A program made the translations under genes and the position numbers. A DNA stretch of 64,000 nucleotides from Agroathelia rolfsii (lineage: Eukaryota > Basidiomycota > Agaricomycetes > Amylocorticiales > Amylocorticiaceae), in the NCBI GenBank assembly GCA_018343915.1, contig JABRWF010000002.1:3906001-3970000 (forward strand), in the 5' to 3' direction. Each line of letters starts with the position of its first letter. Within the stretch, counting starts at the first letter, position 1. Under the pieces are notes generated by a model that saw nothing but the letters and a program-made list of their open reading frames with translations, was not told the DNA's origin and made no database searches. Shown piece by piece: positions 21,919 to 34,688 of the stretch.

Positions 21919-23890
21919 ATTAATATGATTTTAACCACTTAAATAGTAAATATATGTGCACTTTCATTGTTCCCAACCCACTCTAGACTTTTTGCCACAG
22001 CACCAGCATCATCTTGCATGTTCTCACCCTCTTTCCGGCCAATATTACGTGTGCGACGACGACTTGATGAAGATGACTATCCCTATTTGTTGTGAACTCT
22101 TAGTAAATGGACAAATTATTTTGATTTTCTCTCATACAGTTGTGTTTCGATCTACACTATTTTCAGCCAATTCACAATCACGCTGCCAGTGTACTGTGCG
22201 CATTGAAGCCGAGACTATCTTGCCTGGCTGAGTTTGCCCATGTATGCTTGTGTGCTCTAGCTTGATACAGCCAAACAATGTACAAGTACATATTACACGG
22301 CCCATTGTATGATCACTCCGATAGTACAGAAGATCCCAGAGTATTAGTTATAGTGTAATACTTAGATTCTATAACTCTTTGCGCTTGATCGTTGATTGAT
22401 TATTGATCTTTAGATAACAATCGCACATTTATCTGCGATAAAACTAATACTATTTGTTTTGACCACGCGTGCCTCAAGTGTTCCTTATTAGCAACCTCAG
22501 CCGGAATCTCTCTTTGTGTCTACGGCCCGGTATACCCGGTGTGAGTTGACACATTACTCGACACATTACTTGACAATGCCGACCGCCGTGCGTCAGTTGA
22601 CAGGACTTTTCGCCTGGTGTTACCAGTACATGGTGTGCTAGTGGCGCTGTTCCTATCGGATATTCGGACCGATAAATAGTGACTATCAATAAGTAATGAT
22701 TCGGAAGCAAAAATGACAAACCTTTCCATGAGCCCAGGAGTCACCTCGGCGCTTTCTTGATCTCTGTGCTGCCTTCGCCCATTGCATCGCCGCGGTCCTC
22801 TGCATTCTCTAATGTACGTCCTGGCCGCCTTTTTCTCTTCAGTCCTCTCTCTATGTTTCCTTGTTATCTCTTTCTATAGTTGCCATCAAACCCATAACAA
22901 CGGTAGCAGTCTCTTTGGCTTTGACATCCCTGTTACTTTGACGTCTTGGTGCCCATATGAACCAGTAGCGCTGCCATCCGCGGTGTATCTCTGCTTTGAT
23001 ATCTTTGATAGCTAATTGCACTATGCTATGAACAAGGCGGCGTGGAGAAAGAAATTGTATGTGATTAAAACGGTATCCTGTACACGATTAAACTGTCTCC
23101 GATCTTATCAGCATGTCATAAGTTCTGCGTTTTAGATAATGAGCGGCGCTGTTGTTCTTCCTCTTGAGTCATGCTCCTTCTCTACCTGTTGTTTGCCATT
23201 CTATCCTCCGTATCTTTTGGCTCGTAACACGGCTGTTCTAAATATGACGGGACCTTCTTGCTTGGTTTTTGATGCTTTAGTGCTTTATCACGTGTATGAT
23301 TGTACTTTTTTGGAGCACGCACGAGGGCAGCGAATAATGAGAGGGCAGCTGACCGAAAGTGCGAAATGCTTTTCGATCGTGGTCGAACAATGTCTTCTGA
23401 GGGGAGTGATGATCGTGGTGAGTAGCAGTCGGGTGGGCAGGGTATCATGATGTCATTACTTAATTATTCGTTTGTTTACTCGGATCAATCTCAGGGAAAT
23501 TTCATATCGTGATAAGGTGGTCTAAATGTCTCCTGTCCACGGCTGTTGATGATAATTTTCAGGGTGGTAAGTATACTCAGATATCTCAAGCACCCTAAAG
23601 TTCCCATCTTGATTTACGTGCCCTCTGCTGGGCGCTGATGCACCAACTGGTCTAAGACAAGCGCTTCTAAAGGACACACGTTCTTATCATATTCAAGTTT
23701 GGAGACACATGTTAGATCCGGTATGGTCCAAATAGAATCATGAGGGGTGCCCAAGGCCTTATCTCAACAAAATGTTTGTCCTTATTACAGAGAGCGCCAT
23801 CTCATCATCCAGAATATAAGGTCAGCCTTTTATCATGTTACAGCGCATGGCACCAGCATCATCCAACTCCCACAACTAATAGTCGTGAAA
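21919..23890. other. Repeat-derived or intergenic region, 2 kb
   Basis: Between the transposase core relic and SDR copy 2. Short near-repeats occur around 22545-22590 (GACACATTACT twice). Open frames are short and unrecognised. It should contain the SDR copy 2 promoter and perhaps further unreadable element sequence. Confidence 0.4.
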
Positions 23891-25117
23891 ATGTCTTCTT
23901 CACCCGTTTGGTTTATCACCGGAACTAGCACTGGATTTGGTCGCGAGCTAACCCTGGTACGTCGATTGAAACTGGAGGCCTAGTGTTGTGATGTAATATA
24001 CACATGCTAAATAACACTACAGGCCCTGCTTGACAGAGGATATCGGGTAATCGCCACAGCCCGGAAACTAGCCGCTATAGATGATCTCAGGGCCGCTGGC
24101 GCTATAACATTGACTTTGGACGTTACTAAACCTCTACCAGAGTTGGAAAAAATAGCTCAAGAGGCTATCTCAGTATTTGGTCGTGTCGACTACCTTGTGA
24201 ACAATGCGGGGTACGTTAACTTCTTGCCCCAGAATTGAGCAATAAAGCTGAAATATTGGCCTGCGTTGTGCCTCAAGCTATGCGTTGCAGGGTACAATTG
24301 AGGAAAGCACCAACGAAGAAATACTTAACCAGATGAATACCAGTAAGCCATCACATTGTATATGAATCTATGCCTTTTCAGATGGCATTCATGTGACTGT
24401 AGATTTATTTGGTGCTTTGAATGTCACGAAATCGTTTCTACCCCATTTTCGATCTAGGCGGTCCGGCATGGTCATTTTCAACGGCTCAGTGGGTGGCTGG
24501 ATAGTTTATCCTAGTGTAAGCTTCTACCATGTCACCAAGTTCGCTTTAGAGGCCATCGGACGTGGTCTCTCATTTGAAGTTGCTCATCTTGGTATCAGAG
24601 TCCTCCTTATTGAGCCCGTACGCCCAAATACATCATGAAACCCCATGAAATCTTGCTTACTGACAAGCGCACAGGGCCACTTTCGCACTTCTATTCTACG
24701 AGAAGGTTCAAGTCCGACTTCCAATAGGGTCCTTGCGTCCAAGAAGATTGATGATTACAAACCGATTCGCGAGCTTGTACAAGCAACGTTCCAAAGTATG
24801 GATGGAAATCAAGTAGGAGATCCTAAATTGGCTGTACTTCGCATAATCGATGTAGCCACAGGTACGGGAATGGCAACAGGGAAGCCATTCCCTTTTCGTG
24901 TAGCCCTAGGAGGGTAAGCTTATTCCGTACAATCTTGAACGGAATGTGATATTAAATCATAAGTAGTGATGCCGTCGAAGAGATTGAAGAAGTCTGTAAG
25001 GAAGAATTAGAAAACATCAAAAAGTGGAAAGACTTCTCTATTTCGACAGATTCTCCAAATCCCGGTGCAGTCCCAATGCTGATGAGAGGTATTAAACAAG
25101 CATTGGCAAAATTGTAG
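23891..25117 (+). CDS. Short-chain dehydrogenase/reductase, copy 2
   Basis: A predicted 307-residue paralog of the SDR at 18423. Exons: 23891-23956, 24023-24210, 24278-24342, 24403-24617, 24675-24913 and 24967-25117. The first four exons have exactly the same lengths as in copy 1 (66, 188, 65 and 215 nt). Motifs: TGTSTGFG, VNNAG, a Ser in VIFNGSVGGW and YHVTK. The C-terminus is about 16 residues longer than copy 1. Here the intron after NNAG has a normal GT donor. Both copies look functional; the duplication is old, since they are clearly diverged at protein level. Parts of a transposase lie on both sides of this gene. Substrate is unknown. Confidence 0.88.
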
Positions 25118-25523
25118 TGTACGCATAAGTAGTTTCGGCTGCATTTACGTTATAGTATATGGCCATATCCAAACCCAAAATGATATGTAATAATTTTACA
25201 AGGCTTGCCGCGGCGGTCCCATTCGACTACTAGTAATACTAGGCTTCTTACTAACACTAATGCGGCTCAACTTGGAGGGAGTAGTGTTATATTCAATAGA
25301 AACAATACCATTGCTTGTATGCTATTGGACGTTACTGTCAACCCGCCTAGGGATATGAGAGTTCAAGTATAAGATCAGCACAAGTTGCTTGTATAATAAT
25401 GACGGCAGCCAGTCATCAAATACACATCCGAGCCACCATTCAACTTTTGACTATTTTTTCTTGTGCATATACATTTGAGCAAGATACACGGAACGTGAGA
25501 CTGTAGTAGTTAAATACTACCAA
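25118..25523. other. Intergenic region 3' of SDR copy 2
   Basis: AT-rich, no gene seen. It probably contains the SDR terminator and the diffuse edge of the adjoining transposase relic. Confidence 0.4.
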
Positions 25524-26454
25524 TTGCTTGCTCCTACGGCATTCAAGAGCTCCTCTCAATTTCCCCTATCTTTTTCATTGGCAAGATCATCTTCTAGACC
25601 GTTTTTGTTATCTCCTTCGTCCCCCTCTTCCTCCTCATCCTCTTCATCAGACAAAGACAGGGCATTGTGCTCAATATCTACATCAGCCATCATAGCAGCA
25701 AATCCAGTTGACAGCAAGCAAATGTTGATTGCATCAGTAAAAGTTCAAAATTTAACAAAATAATTCAAGAACGCTACCAAGGTTTTCTACATCGTCCACT
25801 TCATCATCAGGTTGAGCTCTGTCCTGGCTTTGAGTAATAGAGTCAAGTGTAACCTCGTCATCAGGTATCAAAGATGGCTGAGTAGTATGAATACAATAGA
25901 CACTAAACGAGTTTTTTTCAGTTTGCCAGACACCTTCAAGAGTCACTTCAGGCACGGATTGGGAAGAAGACGGGGGTGGACTCAAAGAAGAGTGCTGGGG
26001 TGTAAGGGGAGACGGTGGTAGAGGTCTCTGTTGCATAAATTCAGGGATCCCGGTTGATATAGAAGGCTCAAAGCCTTCAAGGCAAGCAGGGGCTTGTCTG
26101 GGACGCCTAAAAGAACTAGGAGGTATTTTGTATGCCCGTGGCATAGGCTGGGGTAACGGTGGTGCGGGTGGAGGTTCCTAAAATTAAATTATAATTAGTT
26201 TCCTATGATCTTTCACAATAAAATGCTTCTCCTTATACTTCAGTTTCTGGATCTGCATATGGTTCTATCAGCTCAAAATCATCAACACGAGCTCTTTTCC
26301 GGGATTCTTCCTCTCTTATCTCATTTCGACGCTTTAAAATGTCAGTAATTGGGGTTTTAGGGGGTACAGTACAACAATTTCGATGCTTATTTGCTGCTTG
26401 AGAATTTTTGGAGATCTTTCCACATAAATTGCGGATGTTAATATTAGTGGACAT
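25524..26454 (-). mobile_element. N-terminal relic of a CACTA/TNP2-like transposase
   Basis: Minus-strand pieces resemble the N-terminal part of the same transposase family as at 20062-21918. They comprise a short Cys/His start (NLCGKISKNSQAANKHRNCC), a basic/acidic helix region, a Pro-rich linker, then FSVYCIHTTQPSLIPDDEV, which parallels the family's conserved YRVYPTxPTHDPD block, and an acidic run at 25620-25670. An intron joins 26233 and 26150. The order and strand fit one element with the core relic, but SDR copy 2 lies between them. It is also compatible with a second, independent copy. Confidence 0.45.
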
Positions 26455-26926
26455 GGGGAGAAGACAATGAGTGCGTAAAAATAAAAGTGTTCAATTATAG
26501 AGATGTAAAGCACTTGGTACGATGTTGCCAGTTGATGCATTGAGCCAATCAATATTAGTTGACACTCCGACATCAACACAAATGCGTTCAACATCAACTG
26601 CTTTTTATCTTCTTTCCCTCACATCATGGCCCTACAAATAATTCATCTGAGCCCACCCCACCCAACCAAACCCCCACACCTCCGGTGCAAGATCCTTCTT
26701 CCCGTACACTCAGCGGAGGTCTCCTAGAAAAGGGCAATATCTGAACGTAAGCCACTTCCCTTACAAAATATGCGCATATAGCCAGCCTTAGTTGCATAGA
26801 TGGACTCAGATGCTAAATATTCCTTGACAGAGACCCAAGAGTACAGCCGGCCTATAAAGCCGGTCTATGGATAGCCCGGTCTATCGCACTACCATCACTT
26901 TGGGGTGTTGATACAGGCTGGGATGG

Positions 26927-27384
26927 AAAAAGAAGAGGATCACGCCTAAGTTCTATTTTTCAAGTGGCTCTTGACGCGTCTAAACATTGGCAGGAATAAA
27001 TATCGAATCTTTAATGAGGTTATACGGCTTATACCCGTCCTCGGGACGAAATTCACAAGTTAGAAGGATCACCCAGAGGATGTTGCAATCATTCTTGTCA
27101 AGAAACTGGCTCAAGTAGTACGTCTTGCATAGCATTACTACATCCTTTATAAGAACATGACATTTGGTCCAGATTCAGGCCAGGATGAACCAGGCCAGAC
27201 AAGATCAAGTCTCAAGTCCGACTTGCTCAAGTACCTTGCACAGTTAAAACCCGATACTATTGGGGATTTACTTGTCACTCAGGAGAAGAAGCATCGTGGG
27301 CTGAAGCATGAAGTAACTATCCTTCTTCTTCTACCCGCTTGTTTGAGGTGCGATTTCATTTATTTGGACTCTCAAGCTGATTGA
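26927..27384 (+). pseudogene. Possible relic of an Agaricomycete repeat-associated gene (DUF6698-like)
   Basis: A short open segment includes SLKSDLLKYLAQLKP and KKHRGLKHEVT. These resemble the signature of a very abundant Agaricomycete family whose members read S-L-K...R-G-x-x-H-x-x-T-x-R-L-L-C-P. Upstream sequence has stops and no start. The match is short and from memory, so this is a weak call; the family itself has no known function. Confidence 0.25.
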
Positions 27385-27499
27385 CAAAAGTGAGTAGTAG
27401 CATTGTTCAAAAACAAAAGTATTGGATGCACTAATACAAATGATCAATGTTTCTCAATGATTTGATTGAGAGCGAGCAACACTTTGACTATTGTCATGA

Positions 27500-28040
27500 T
27501 AACATTCCCTCAATATTTTTTCCAGTAGACTGGGCCTGGGACCCAGAAGGGATGTACCTCCACGTTCCCCTACCGCACCAACTCCTACCTCTGCTTTGCC
27601 AACACCATCTCCAGTCTTGGCAATTCCACCTCCTGCTCCATCAGTATATTCTCCTGCCTTGTCTGCTTCACCTGCTCGGTTTTCTTCCGGTACTTCGCCT
27701 ACTTGCCTCCCTGCTTTATCCGATCCTCCTATACCATCCACGCATCCTTCTGCCTTGCCTAGCTACCCTCCTACCTCCTCTCAATCATCCGTAACCCTTG
27801 CTACGTTTTCTGTGTTTGGTTTCTTATTGTGATGTCTATCATTGCATCCAGCTCACAGAGCCGCCGCTCCCGATCAAGATCGTCATCTCTCTCGGATCTG
27901 CCTACGTCTGATTGCCCAAGCAAGAAAAAGAAAGGGAAGGCCAACATTGGGCGCAGCCGTGGTCGTGTAAAGGGCAAAAACGGGTTTGGTGTCATGGTAA
28001 GCATTGTAATTCAAGCCACCTCAAGTTCAGTCGCATTCTA
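27500..28040 (+). other. Pro/Ser-rich low-complexity reading frame
   Basis: A Pro/Ser/Ala-rich open stretch (27596-27832) is followed by a basic Arg/Ser/Lys-rich stretch (27829-28041). The composition resembles the disordered linkers of repeat-associated genes nearby. No domain, no reliable start and no intron pattern could be supported. Confidence 0.2.
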
Positions 28041-28840
28041 AACATTTTTTTCTTATCAGAAACGAGCCTCTAACTTGCTTCTCCGAGTTATTCTTGTGGT
28101 GTGTAAGCATTTGCGATTTAGTTACCAAGATTTCGACTGATTTTTCATTAGGATCTTGGAAGCACGGTGCCTTTGGGAGTACGGTTTGTATTTTTTACTC
28201 TTGTAAGACTCGGGCACAATATCTTGTACATGTAACTCTTTACAGCGAGTTGAATTGTATTGTATTATGAGAAGGTGTACAAATACCATGCAAGCTCAAA
28301 AGGAAACTAAAAACCTGCCAAGGTCATGAATACCTCAATACCTATTAAGCATGCCTTTGAATGCATGGGTTCCTACAATGCAAGGTATGTATAACTAATG
28401 ACCAATACCTCTCACCTTCACCAGGTATGGCCAGGTTTTCCCCTAGGGGGGCAGGTAGCTAGGTGAGCCATATATGCCAAGACCTGGATTTTGATATTTT
28501 GGTGATGTAGGCTCGACCCCAGTCATATCCCTTTTTTATTTGACTTGGAGAACCATAATAGATATAATTTATGTACTAATGCAATATATGCACTATCATA
28601 ACCATATATAAATAGGTACATACACTTACTTCTACTTTTACATCCCTTTGTTTATCGTATTCGATGAGAGAATAAAGGTCTTAAAAAAGCACTACGGAGA
28701 ATAATGACCAAAGAAAAGAAAAGAAAAATACTACAAACGAGTCTGGAATCCGGGCGACCGAGAACGTGACGCAGGCCCCTCCGTCCTGACTTACGTCCCC
28801 TACCCCGAAGCTCTATGACTGGCGTCGATCGATAACAATT
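28041..28840. other. Intergenic region
   Basis: AT-rich, no gene seen. It includes the 3' flank of the SYLF-SH3 gene and a weak inverted repeat of about 10 bp around 28311 and 28435. Confidence 0.4.
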
Positions 28841-31271
28841 TCAGGGCACGAGTTCCACAAAATTAGCGGGGAATATACCAGGCATGCCGCCGTTAATTTT
28901 TCCTGTCCACCTGCGCTCATATGTTAGCACGAAGATCGGAAACCCGAGGATGACAAAAAAAAAAGAGAGGGGGAAACACTAACCAATCGTCCGTGCTCTG
29001 GCTCTTTTGAGTTATAACAATCACGTCACCCTTCTTGAATGACAAATCGCCGCTCTAGATTGCAGAAGTAAGAAAAGAAAAAAAGAAAAAAAATCAGCAA
29101 CATGAGGGGAAAAGGAGGAAATAAACATGAATTAGTACCTCGGCAGCTTTGAAATCATATAGTGCCACCGCACGAGCGACGCCCTCGCGCGGGTTCAGCG
29201 GACTCTCTAGGCCTGGCTTCACGGCGAGATGTGGCACGCCATTACTACTGGCTGTCCCGGAGCGTGTTATGCTATTGCCGGCGTTGCTACTTGCCGATGC
29301 TGCTCCGTAGTACATATCGCGCTGGTCCAAAACAGGCGGCGAAATAGTGTTGCTGCGCGATGAGAGGAATGTGGCGCCTGTAGCAAAGGTATTCATGCTA
29401 CCGCCATAGGTTCCTGTGCCCGTACTTGAGATTGGTTGCTGGGTGTATGGAGACGAAGCTGGAGGAGGGACAGAAGGGGCAGAAAAGAATCCGTGACTTT
29501 GAGATCTGAGATGGTTGGATGATGACGAGGTGGAGTATATGGATGTGAGTTGGTTGGGTGAGTATGCTGTAGGAGAAAACTGTGTTGGTTGTTGTGGAGA
29601 AGGTTGCAACGAGGATCCTCCGGCATATGGTGGCTGAAGATTGAACGAGGTAGAGCGTCCACCAAAGCTATTGTTAGTGTCGAATGTACCACCACTGCCA
29701 AGCCCGTATGAAGATGTCGATGTTTCTGTTTGCGTCGTAGGTATGTGCGGCATGGAGTAGCTCGATCGGTGTGCATTGGCACCTCTCACGTCTGCAGGAG
29801 AAAAGTCTGAAGTGAATTTGGTTTCCCAGTTCTTCGTCACGTCTTCATCGCCCTTTGGAGGAGAAGAACCAGTCAACCAATCTGTCGTGGGTGGCAGCTT
29901 CGACGCGGATGCGCTGTTCGTGAAACTAGGTCTATCGCTCGAGAGTTTCATGCTCGCGAAAGACGACGATGCAGCTGCAACAGGATCCTCCCTGTTCAGA
30001 TCCTCCTGGTCGTCGTATCCATCGGCGAAATAGCTGCCCCCGTTCTTGGGTTGTCCCCACGAAGGTGGAGGGAACGAATCCTTCTTTTTCTTCTTACCGA
30101 ACGAAGGCGAGAAAAAGCTGTTCCTATTACCTGGCCCGTTCTCATCTACAGGTGTGCCGACGCCATCAAATGCATACTTTCCACCCACGGGCGGGGTAGA
30201 ACCCAGACCCTCGTCTTCGACCCATTTTCTTGTACCGGGGAGGCCAGTGCAGGCTTCTAGTGTTGATATGAGTGACCTGGCCCACGATGGAGGTGGGACT
30301 ACACCGCTGAGGAGTTGTTTGACAGTGACATCGGACTCGTATGCAATGGCATTGGCATCTTGACGCTCGACAATAACGGATCCTTCGATGGAAAGGCCGC
30401 CAAAGAGGCCTTTTGTACGAGAGTATGAATACCTGTTATCAAGTATGCAATTAGTTATCACATAAAATTATTACTCCATGGGATGATCGGACGTTGGGGC
30501 ATCACTTACATTGCAGCCACTTTGCCACCCGTGTTGAGTGACCCCATAGCTTCGCCGTTTCGACCCATAGGTCCGACTGCGATACTCATATTTCCACCCA
30601 GTGTGAGAGACCCGGCAGCCATGAATGATTTCTGTGAATTTTATGATTAAATAGACTGATGTATTCTTAAAAGTATTAGGCGCTTACGAGAGCCTGTTAA
30701 ATCAAGTTTAGAGTATGAAAATTCGAGAGAAAAGAGGAGACTTACAGAACGGGTATTAAGCACTACAAGGAAGTCCGTTACTTCAGCCCCTGCTTGACTG
30801 CCGAAGCCCAGTCCCGCAGTACCAATTGCACTAGGGGCAGACCAAGCTGGTGTATGTACATCAGATCTTAATGAGCTTGGTTGAGATATCGATGAATGAA
30901 AACTCACTGCCATCGTCAAGTTTGGCAATCACTAATCCACTTCCTGCACGGGCGGAGAATAGAAAGCCGGCTTTGAAGATTGTGAAGATGGCAAAGCCTT
31001 TGGCACCCTCGAGGACACTGCGAGGAATGACCTTTTGTGAGATAAAGATAACCATCAGATTGGCGATTGCAAGCAAAAAAGCCCCCTGAATCTTGAACTT
31101 ACACCGTCTAGGCCGTTGTTACCTCGATCAACAAAGGACTGAACTGAGCCAAGAATATGTCAGGAAATAGGCAGGTGATATGATTGCAGGGTGAGTAGTA
31201 CTATACGCACATATCTTAGCAGCTTTAATACATTCTTTAGGAAGCGGTTGTGGTAGGGGGCTTGTCTTCAT
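28841..31271 (-). CDS. SYLF (Ysc84-like) and SH3 domain actin/endocytosis protein
   Basis: A predicted 629-residue homolog of yeast Lsb3/Lsb4(Ysc84) and animal SH3YL1, which bind phosphoinositides and actin at endocytic sites. Exons: 31271-31211, 31143-31103, 31031-30908, 30846-30746, 30693-30688 (6 nt), 30631-30510, 30432-29139, 29054-28984 and 28910-28841. The SYLF domain occupies the first 230 or so residues: GAKGFAIFTIFKAGF, SARAGSG, IGTAGLGFGSQAGAEVTDF, GSLTLGGNMSIAVGP and YSYSRTKGLFGG. A long Ser/Pro/Gln-rich linker follows, then a C-terminal SH3 with ALYDFKA, DDWWTGK and GIFPANFVELVP at the very end. The 6-nt exon (GCTCTC) encodes Ala-Leu and is required for SALKSFMAAG. Identity is firm. 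Confidence 0.93.
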
Positions 31272-31681
31272 TTGCTAATAGTGCCGTGGTCGTCGATGTA
31301 ATGGCAGAAGTTCAAGTTAGACCGTGAGACTGGCAGACACTGCGGAGAGTGCTCGCGCTCCGAGTCCGAGAAGCAGTGATCGGCCCGACGGAAGCATTGT
31401 CTCGTAGTCGTGCAGGATTACATAATGAATAGTGGAGGCGGTGCAGCTGCTGAAATGATCAATTGATCCCGAGTCAGGCCTTGGTCCTGACTTGGCAAGC
31501 TGGCAATGAGGGACACTCTTGAGGCCTGGTGTCGGTACCGTCCGTGACACTGCTTTACTTTGCTTTGATACATGCCCCATCTGACGGCAGTCAAGCGCCT
31601 TCGAGTCCATCTCCTCCCAACTGTTCACCTGCTCTGATTTTTTGTCATTGCATAACCATTCCTGGGCGCGTAACGGCTTCA
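31272..31681. other. Divergent promoter region
   Basis: About 410 bases separate the starts of the SYLF-SH3 gene (-) and the membrane glycoprotein gene (+), so both promoters lie here. No clear TATA box is seen. Confidence 0.4.
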
Positions 31682-34134
31682 ATGATGCACCTCTCGCCAA
31701 TCCAAATCTTCTATGCGGCTATCCACGCTTCTCTGGTAGCAGCAACAAATCCTAATTACTTGGATATGGTGTGTGGATCCGATATGATAGTCCTGGGCGA
31801 CTGCCCCATGTCATTTTTGCTATCAGGGCTTTTTCTTCAGCTATACCCCATCTACAGACCCAGTCACCATTCCTGTGACAGGTAAGCTCGTGATAGATGT
31901 CGATAGACTAGTCTATTGTTGACAATGTATGACAACCTGACGCGACTTTCATTCACAAACAGCACAATGCGATACTATCAACATCACTTGGTCTCGAGGT
32001 GCTGCTACTGGGTATGCGTGCCTTAATAATTTATCCATTCATGCATCTTAAACTCATTCGACTTTTAAAGACCCAGCCCAACAGCTCCGTACTATCTGCT
32101 GGTCTACACTTCGTAAGCTCGGCTTCTCATACTTGATTATTCCATCTCTAAAAAACCGACTTCGCATCTTTAGCAAATTCATTGTGCCGTTTACCATCGC
32201 TGCCGGCAGCGGACTCGCCTTTGTGAGTGTGGAAGATTGGCTGTAGCCAAATTTAGCGCGCTTCTTTCTGACTGATTTGCGCTTCTTTTTCCTAGAATTG
32301 GCAAGTTCCATTCGCTCCAGGAACCCAGGTGAGACAAAATATCTTGTCCTATGATGTTCAGACTTGCATGCTGATGAAATCCCAAGTATCAAATTTGCAT
32401 GGTAACCACTTCTGCTTACATTCACAATTGTAAATCAGGATTTACCTACTTTGTCTCTCTCAGTTCGACAGTGAAGGGGTTACTGGTGGATGCCAGGACA
32501 AGTACACGGTTATTCCTGCTTTGACGTCAAATGTTTCATGCCCAAATGTGACTTTCCCCGCTGGTGCCATGGATGTCGATGGGAAAGTTGATAATGGTGC
32601 ATTATCGCAGTACGGATGGATCGACCAGGTAAGTATATGATTGCTGTTAGGACTCTAAAAGCCTATTTCCTTATATGGCTTTTTTTGATAGTGCACCGAC
32701 CTATCTGTCATCCCAAAGAATGGGACCCCTCCGTACACGCTCACGGTGAGTATCAGGTCGCAAGAGTTTATCTGCCCAGTACTCACATTCTTTGCTCTTG
32801 TCCAGATTGCACCTACCCTTCATCCTCCGATGAACATTACATCAAATGATATGAGCGCTATTAATTACACAGTCGACCTTGTGTGTATTCTTTCTTACAT
32901 TTTACGCTATTGTCTGACAATTGTACTCCCAATTAGTCATGGGCCTCTCAGTTCTTCATTAGCCTTGTCGATTCAGAAGGCAATCGCTGGTCCCAGGGTC
33001 CTCTACACAGCGGCGGAAATGGCCCCACAAATTGCCTCGCCCTAGGCGAAAAGTCAGTTCAGCCTTTACTATCATATTTTTCTATCCAAGCCTTATAAAA
33101 GCTTCTTCATTACAACTTTTCCGTACTACCACAGTAAAAAGAGCATCTCTGCATGGGTCATAGCCATCAGCGCCGTTGCTGCCTTTGTCATCGGTACTCT
33201 CGGTGCCGTGTTTGCCACTTCTACATGGATGAAACGCCGTGCCAATAACATAGGTCATCATCTCGATGATGGTGGGATGCACTCTCCAGAATCCAAGCCA
33301 AATATGCTTCCCATCTTCAGTGAAAACCGGCCACGACCACCGCAACTGTCAACGACGAGCAATGCTACTAACAATCTTTCACTGATTGAAGAGTTCCCGT
33401 TGTACCCCTCTGGTTCTTCATCAAATAGGCAAGGTTGGTCTGAAACTGCTTGTCATTTTAATGCAAATACCAATGCTAAAAGAACAGGTGTACGCGATGC
33501 AGCAACTACTTCATCTTCCGCGCCGCCGCACGGCGCATCGTCCGCTCTGATCGGGAACGAGTACCACATAGAGCCGTTCGTGCCATCCGGCGAGTTTGGT
33601 CATCTCTCTTCGGGGCGCCACGCTGGTGCGGATTCGAGTACTACAACCACCAGCGGGAGCGGTGGTGTGGGCCCGTCACCCCTAGGAGTGCACAACGATA
33701 CATTACAACAACATCATCAGCCAGCCAGTCCTCCCGGCATCGGCGGCGGTGCGGGTCCATTTGTGCCACACCCACCTGGCCAGCAAGTCTACGTCGTACA
33801 CCACGACGGAGGACGTGCGCCTGTGACGGTATTCGCGGCTGAGGGCGCCGAGGTCGTTGAGCTCCCTCCGGATTACTTTGATCAGGTCCGGGATCGGGGT
33901 AGGGAGGGGGATCCTATACGCAGCTCGCAACAACCACAGCAGCAGCAGCAACAAGCCGCACCATCAACACGACAAAATAATGGTTTTGGTGTGGAGGGTG
34001 AAGAGATAGTGATGACGGCGGGTGGTGGTAGTGCTAGGAGGCCATTGCCGACACCTGGGCAAGGGGTGACTCCTCCAGCGCAAAGGTCGACGAGGCAGCC
34101 TGGTGAAGCCAGGAAGCCGCCAAGAGGCCCTTGA
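31682..34134 (+). CDS. Secreted-ectodomain single-pass membrane protein (Agaricomycete family, function unknown)
   Basis: Exon-by-exon reading gives QCDTINITWSRG, VPFTIAAGSGLAFNW, VPFAPGTQYQICM, TPPYTLTIAPTLHPPMN, SWASQFFISLVDSEGNRW and LHSGGNG, the repeated Ig-like pattern of a widespread basidiomycete cell-surface family. A TM helix follows (WVIAISAVAAFVIGTLGAVF), then a basic stop-transfer and a long Gly/Ser/Pro/Gln-rich cytosolic tail of about 270 residues. Supported exons: about 31823-31881, 31963-32011, 32071-32112, 32174-32222, 32296-32328, 32387-32401 (15 nt), 32464-32628, 32692-32745, 32806-32880, 32937-33052 and 33135-34134. The ATG at 31682 begins a hydrophobic leader; the first intron is ambiguous (donor at 31736 or 31774, acceptor at 31822 or 31834). 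Many NxT/S sites suggest glycosylation. Possible roles in wall sensing are inference only. Confidence 0.7.
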
Positions 34135-34688
34135 TCTTTCAAAACAATCATGCCTTGTTGGATTTATACCATAACCCGCTTGCTTATTTCTCGAGTTCTC
34201 AATTCGCTCAAACTCTTTTCTTCCCACTCACGGATAGTGAAGGCAACCCGAACGCAGTTTTTTTCTCAGTCTTTCTTTGCTCGCTGAAACATCTCCTTTC
34301 GCCAATTGTATCCTTGTTATTTTCCTTGGCTCCATGCGAATCCCATTGCTGTTATTCCCCTATCCCTAGTCCTTAACCTCTCGTGACCTCTTTCGTTCTC
34401 TTCACCTGGGATGCCTTGATCTTTGTTTGTTTTATTACTTACGGGACTTCGTAATCTTTTCCAGACTAATTATCTGCTGTTGACATTCCCTATCCTTGTT
34501 TGTTTCCTCGATCTTATGTACTCAAATATTGCACAGATGTCACATATTCACAGTAATAAGTTAAACATTCAATCAAAAAATTCACTTGAACAAAGTTCAA
34601 TCTGGTGGACAGCGAAGTACAAGAGGAGAGAGAGGAGGGGAACGCGACACAGTTCATCTTTGAATACCAAATCAATGGTTCACGATTT
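34135..34688. other. Convergent intergenic region
   Basis: Between the 3' ends of the membrane glycoprotein gene (+) and LAS1 (-). Pyrimidine-rich on the + strand after the first stop; no gene seen. Confidence 0.5.

Noticed and set aside
23139..23450. Overlapping frames of 88-103 residues near 23.2-23.4 kb
   Set aside because: Both strands are open over the same stretch, with no recognisable motif on either.
15671..25117. Secondary-metabolite cluster (hydrolase plus two SDRs)
   Set aside because: No core synthase, transporter or pathway regulator is present; the genes are separated by transposon remnants.
28311..28443. MITE with AAACCTGxCCA-type terminal inverted repeats
   Set aside because: Only about 10 bp of imperfect arms and no target-site duplication could be seen.
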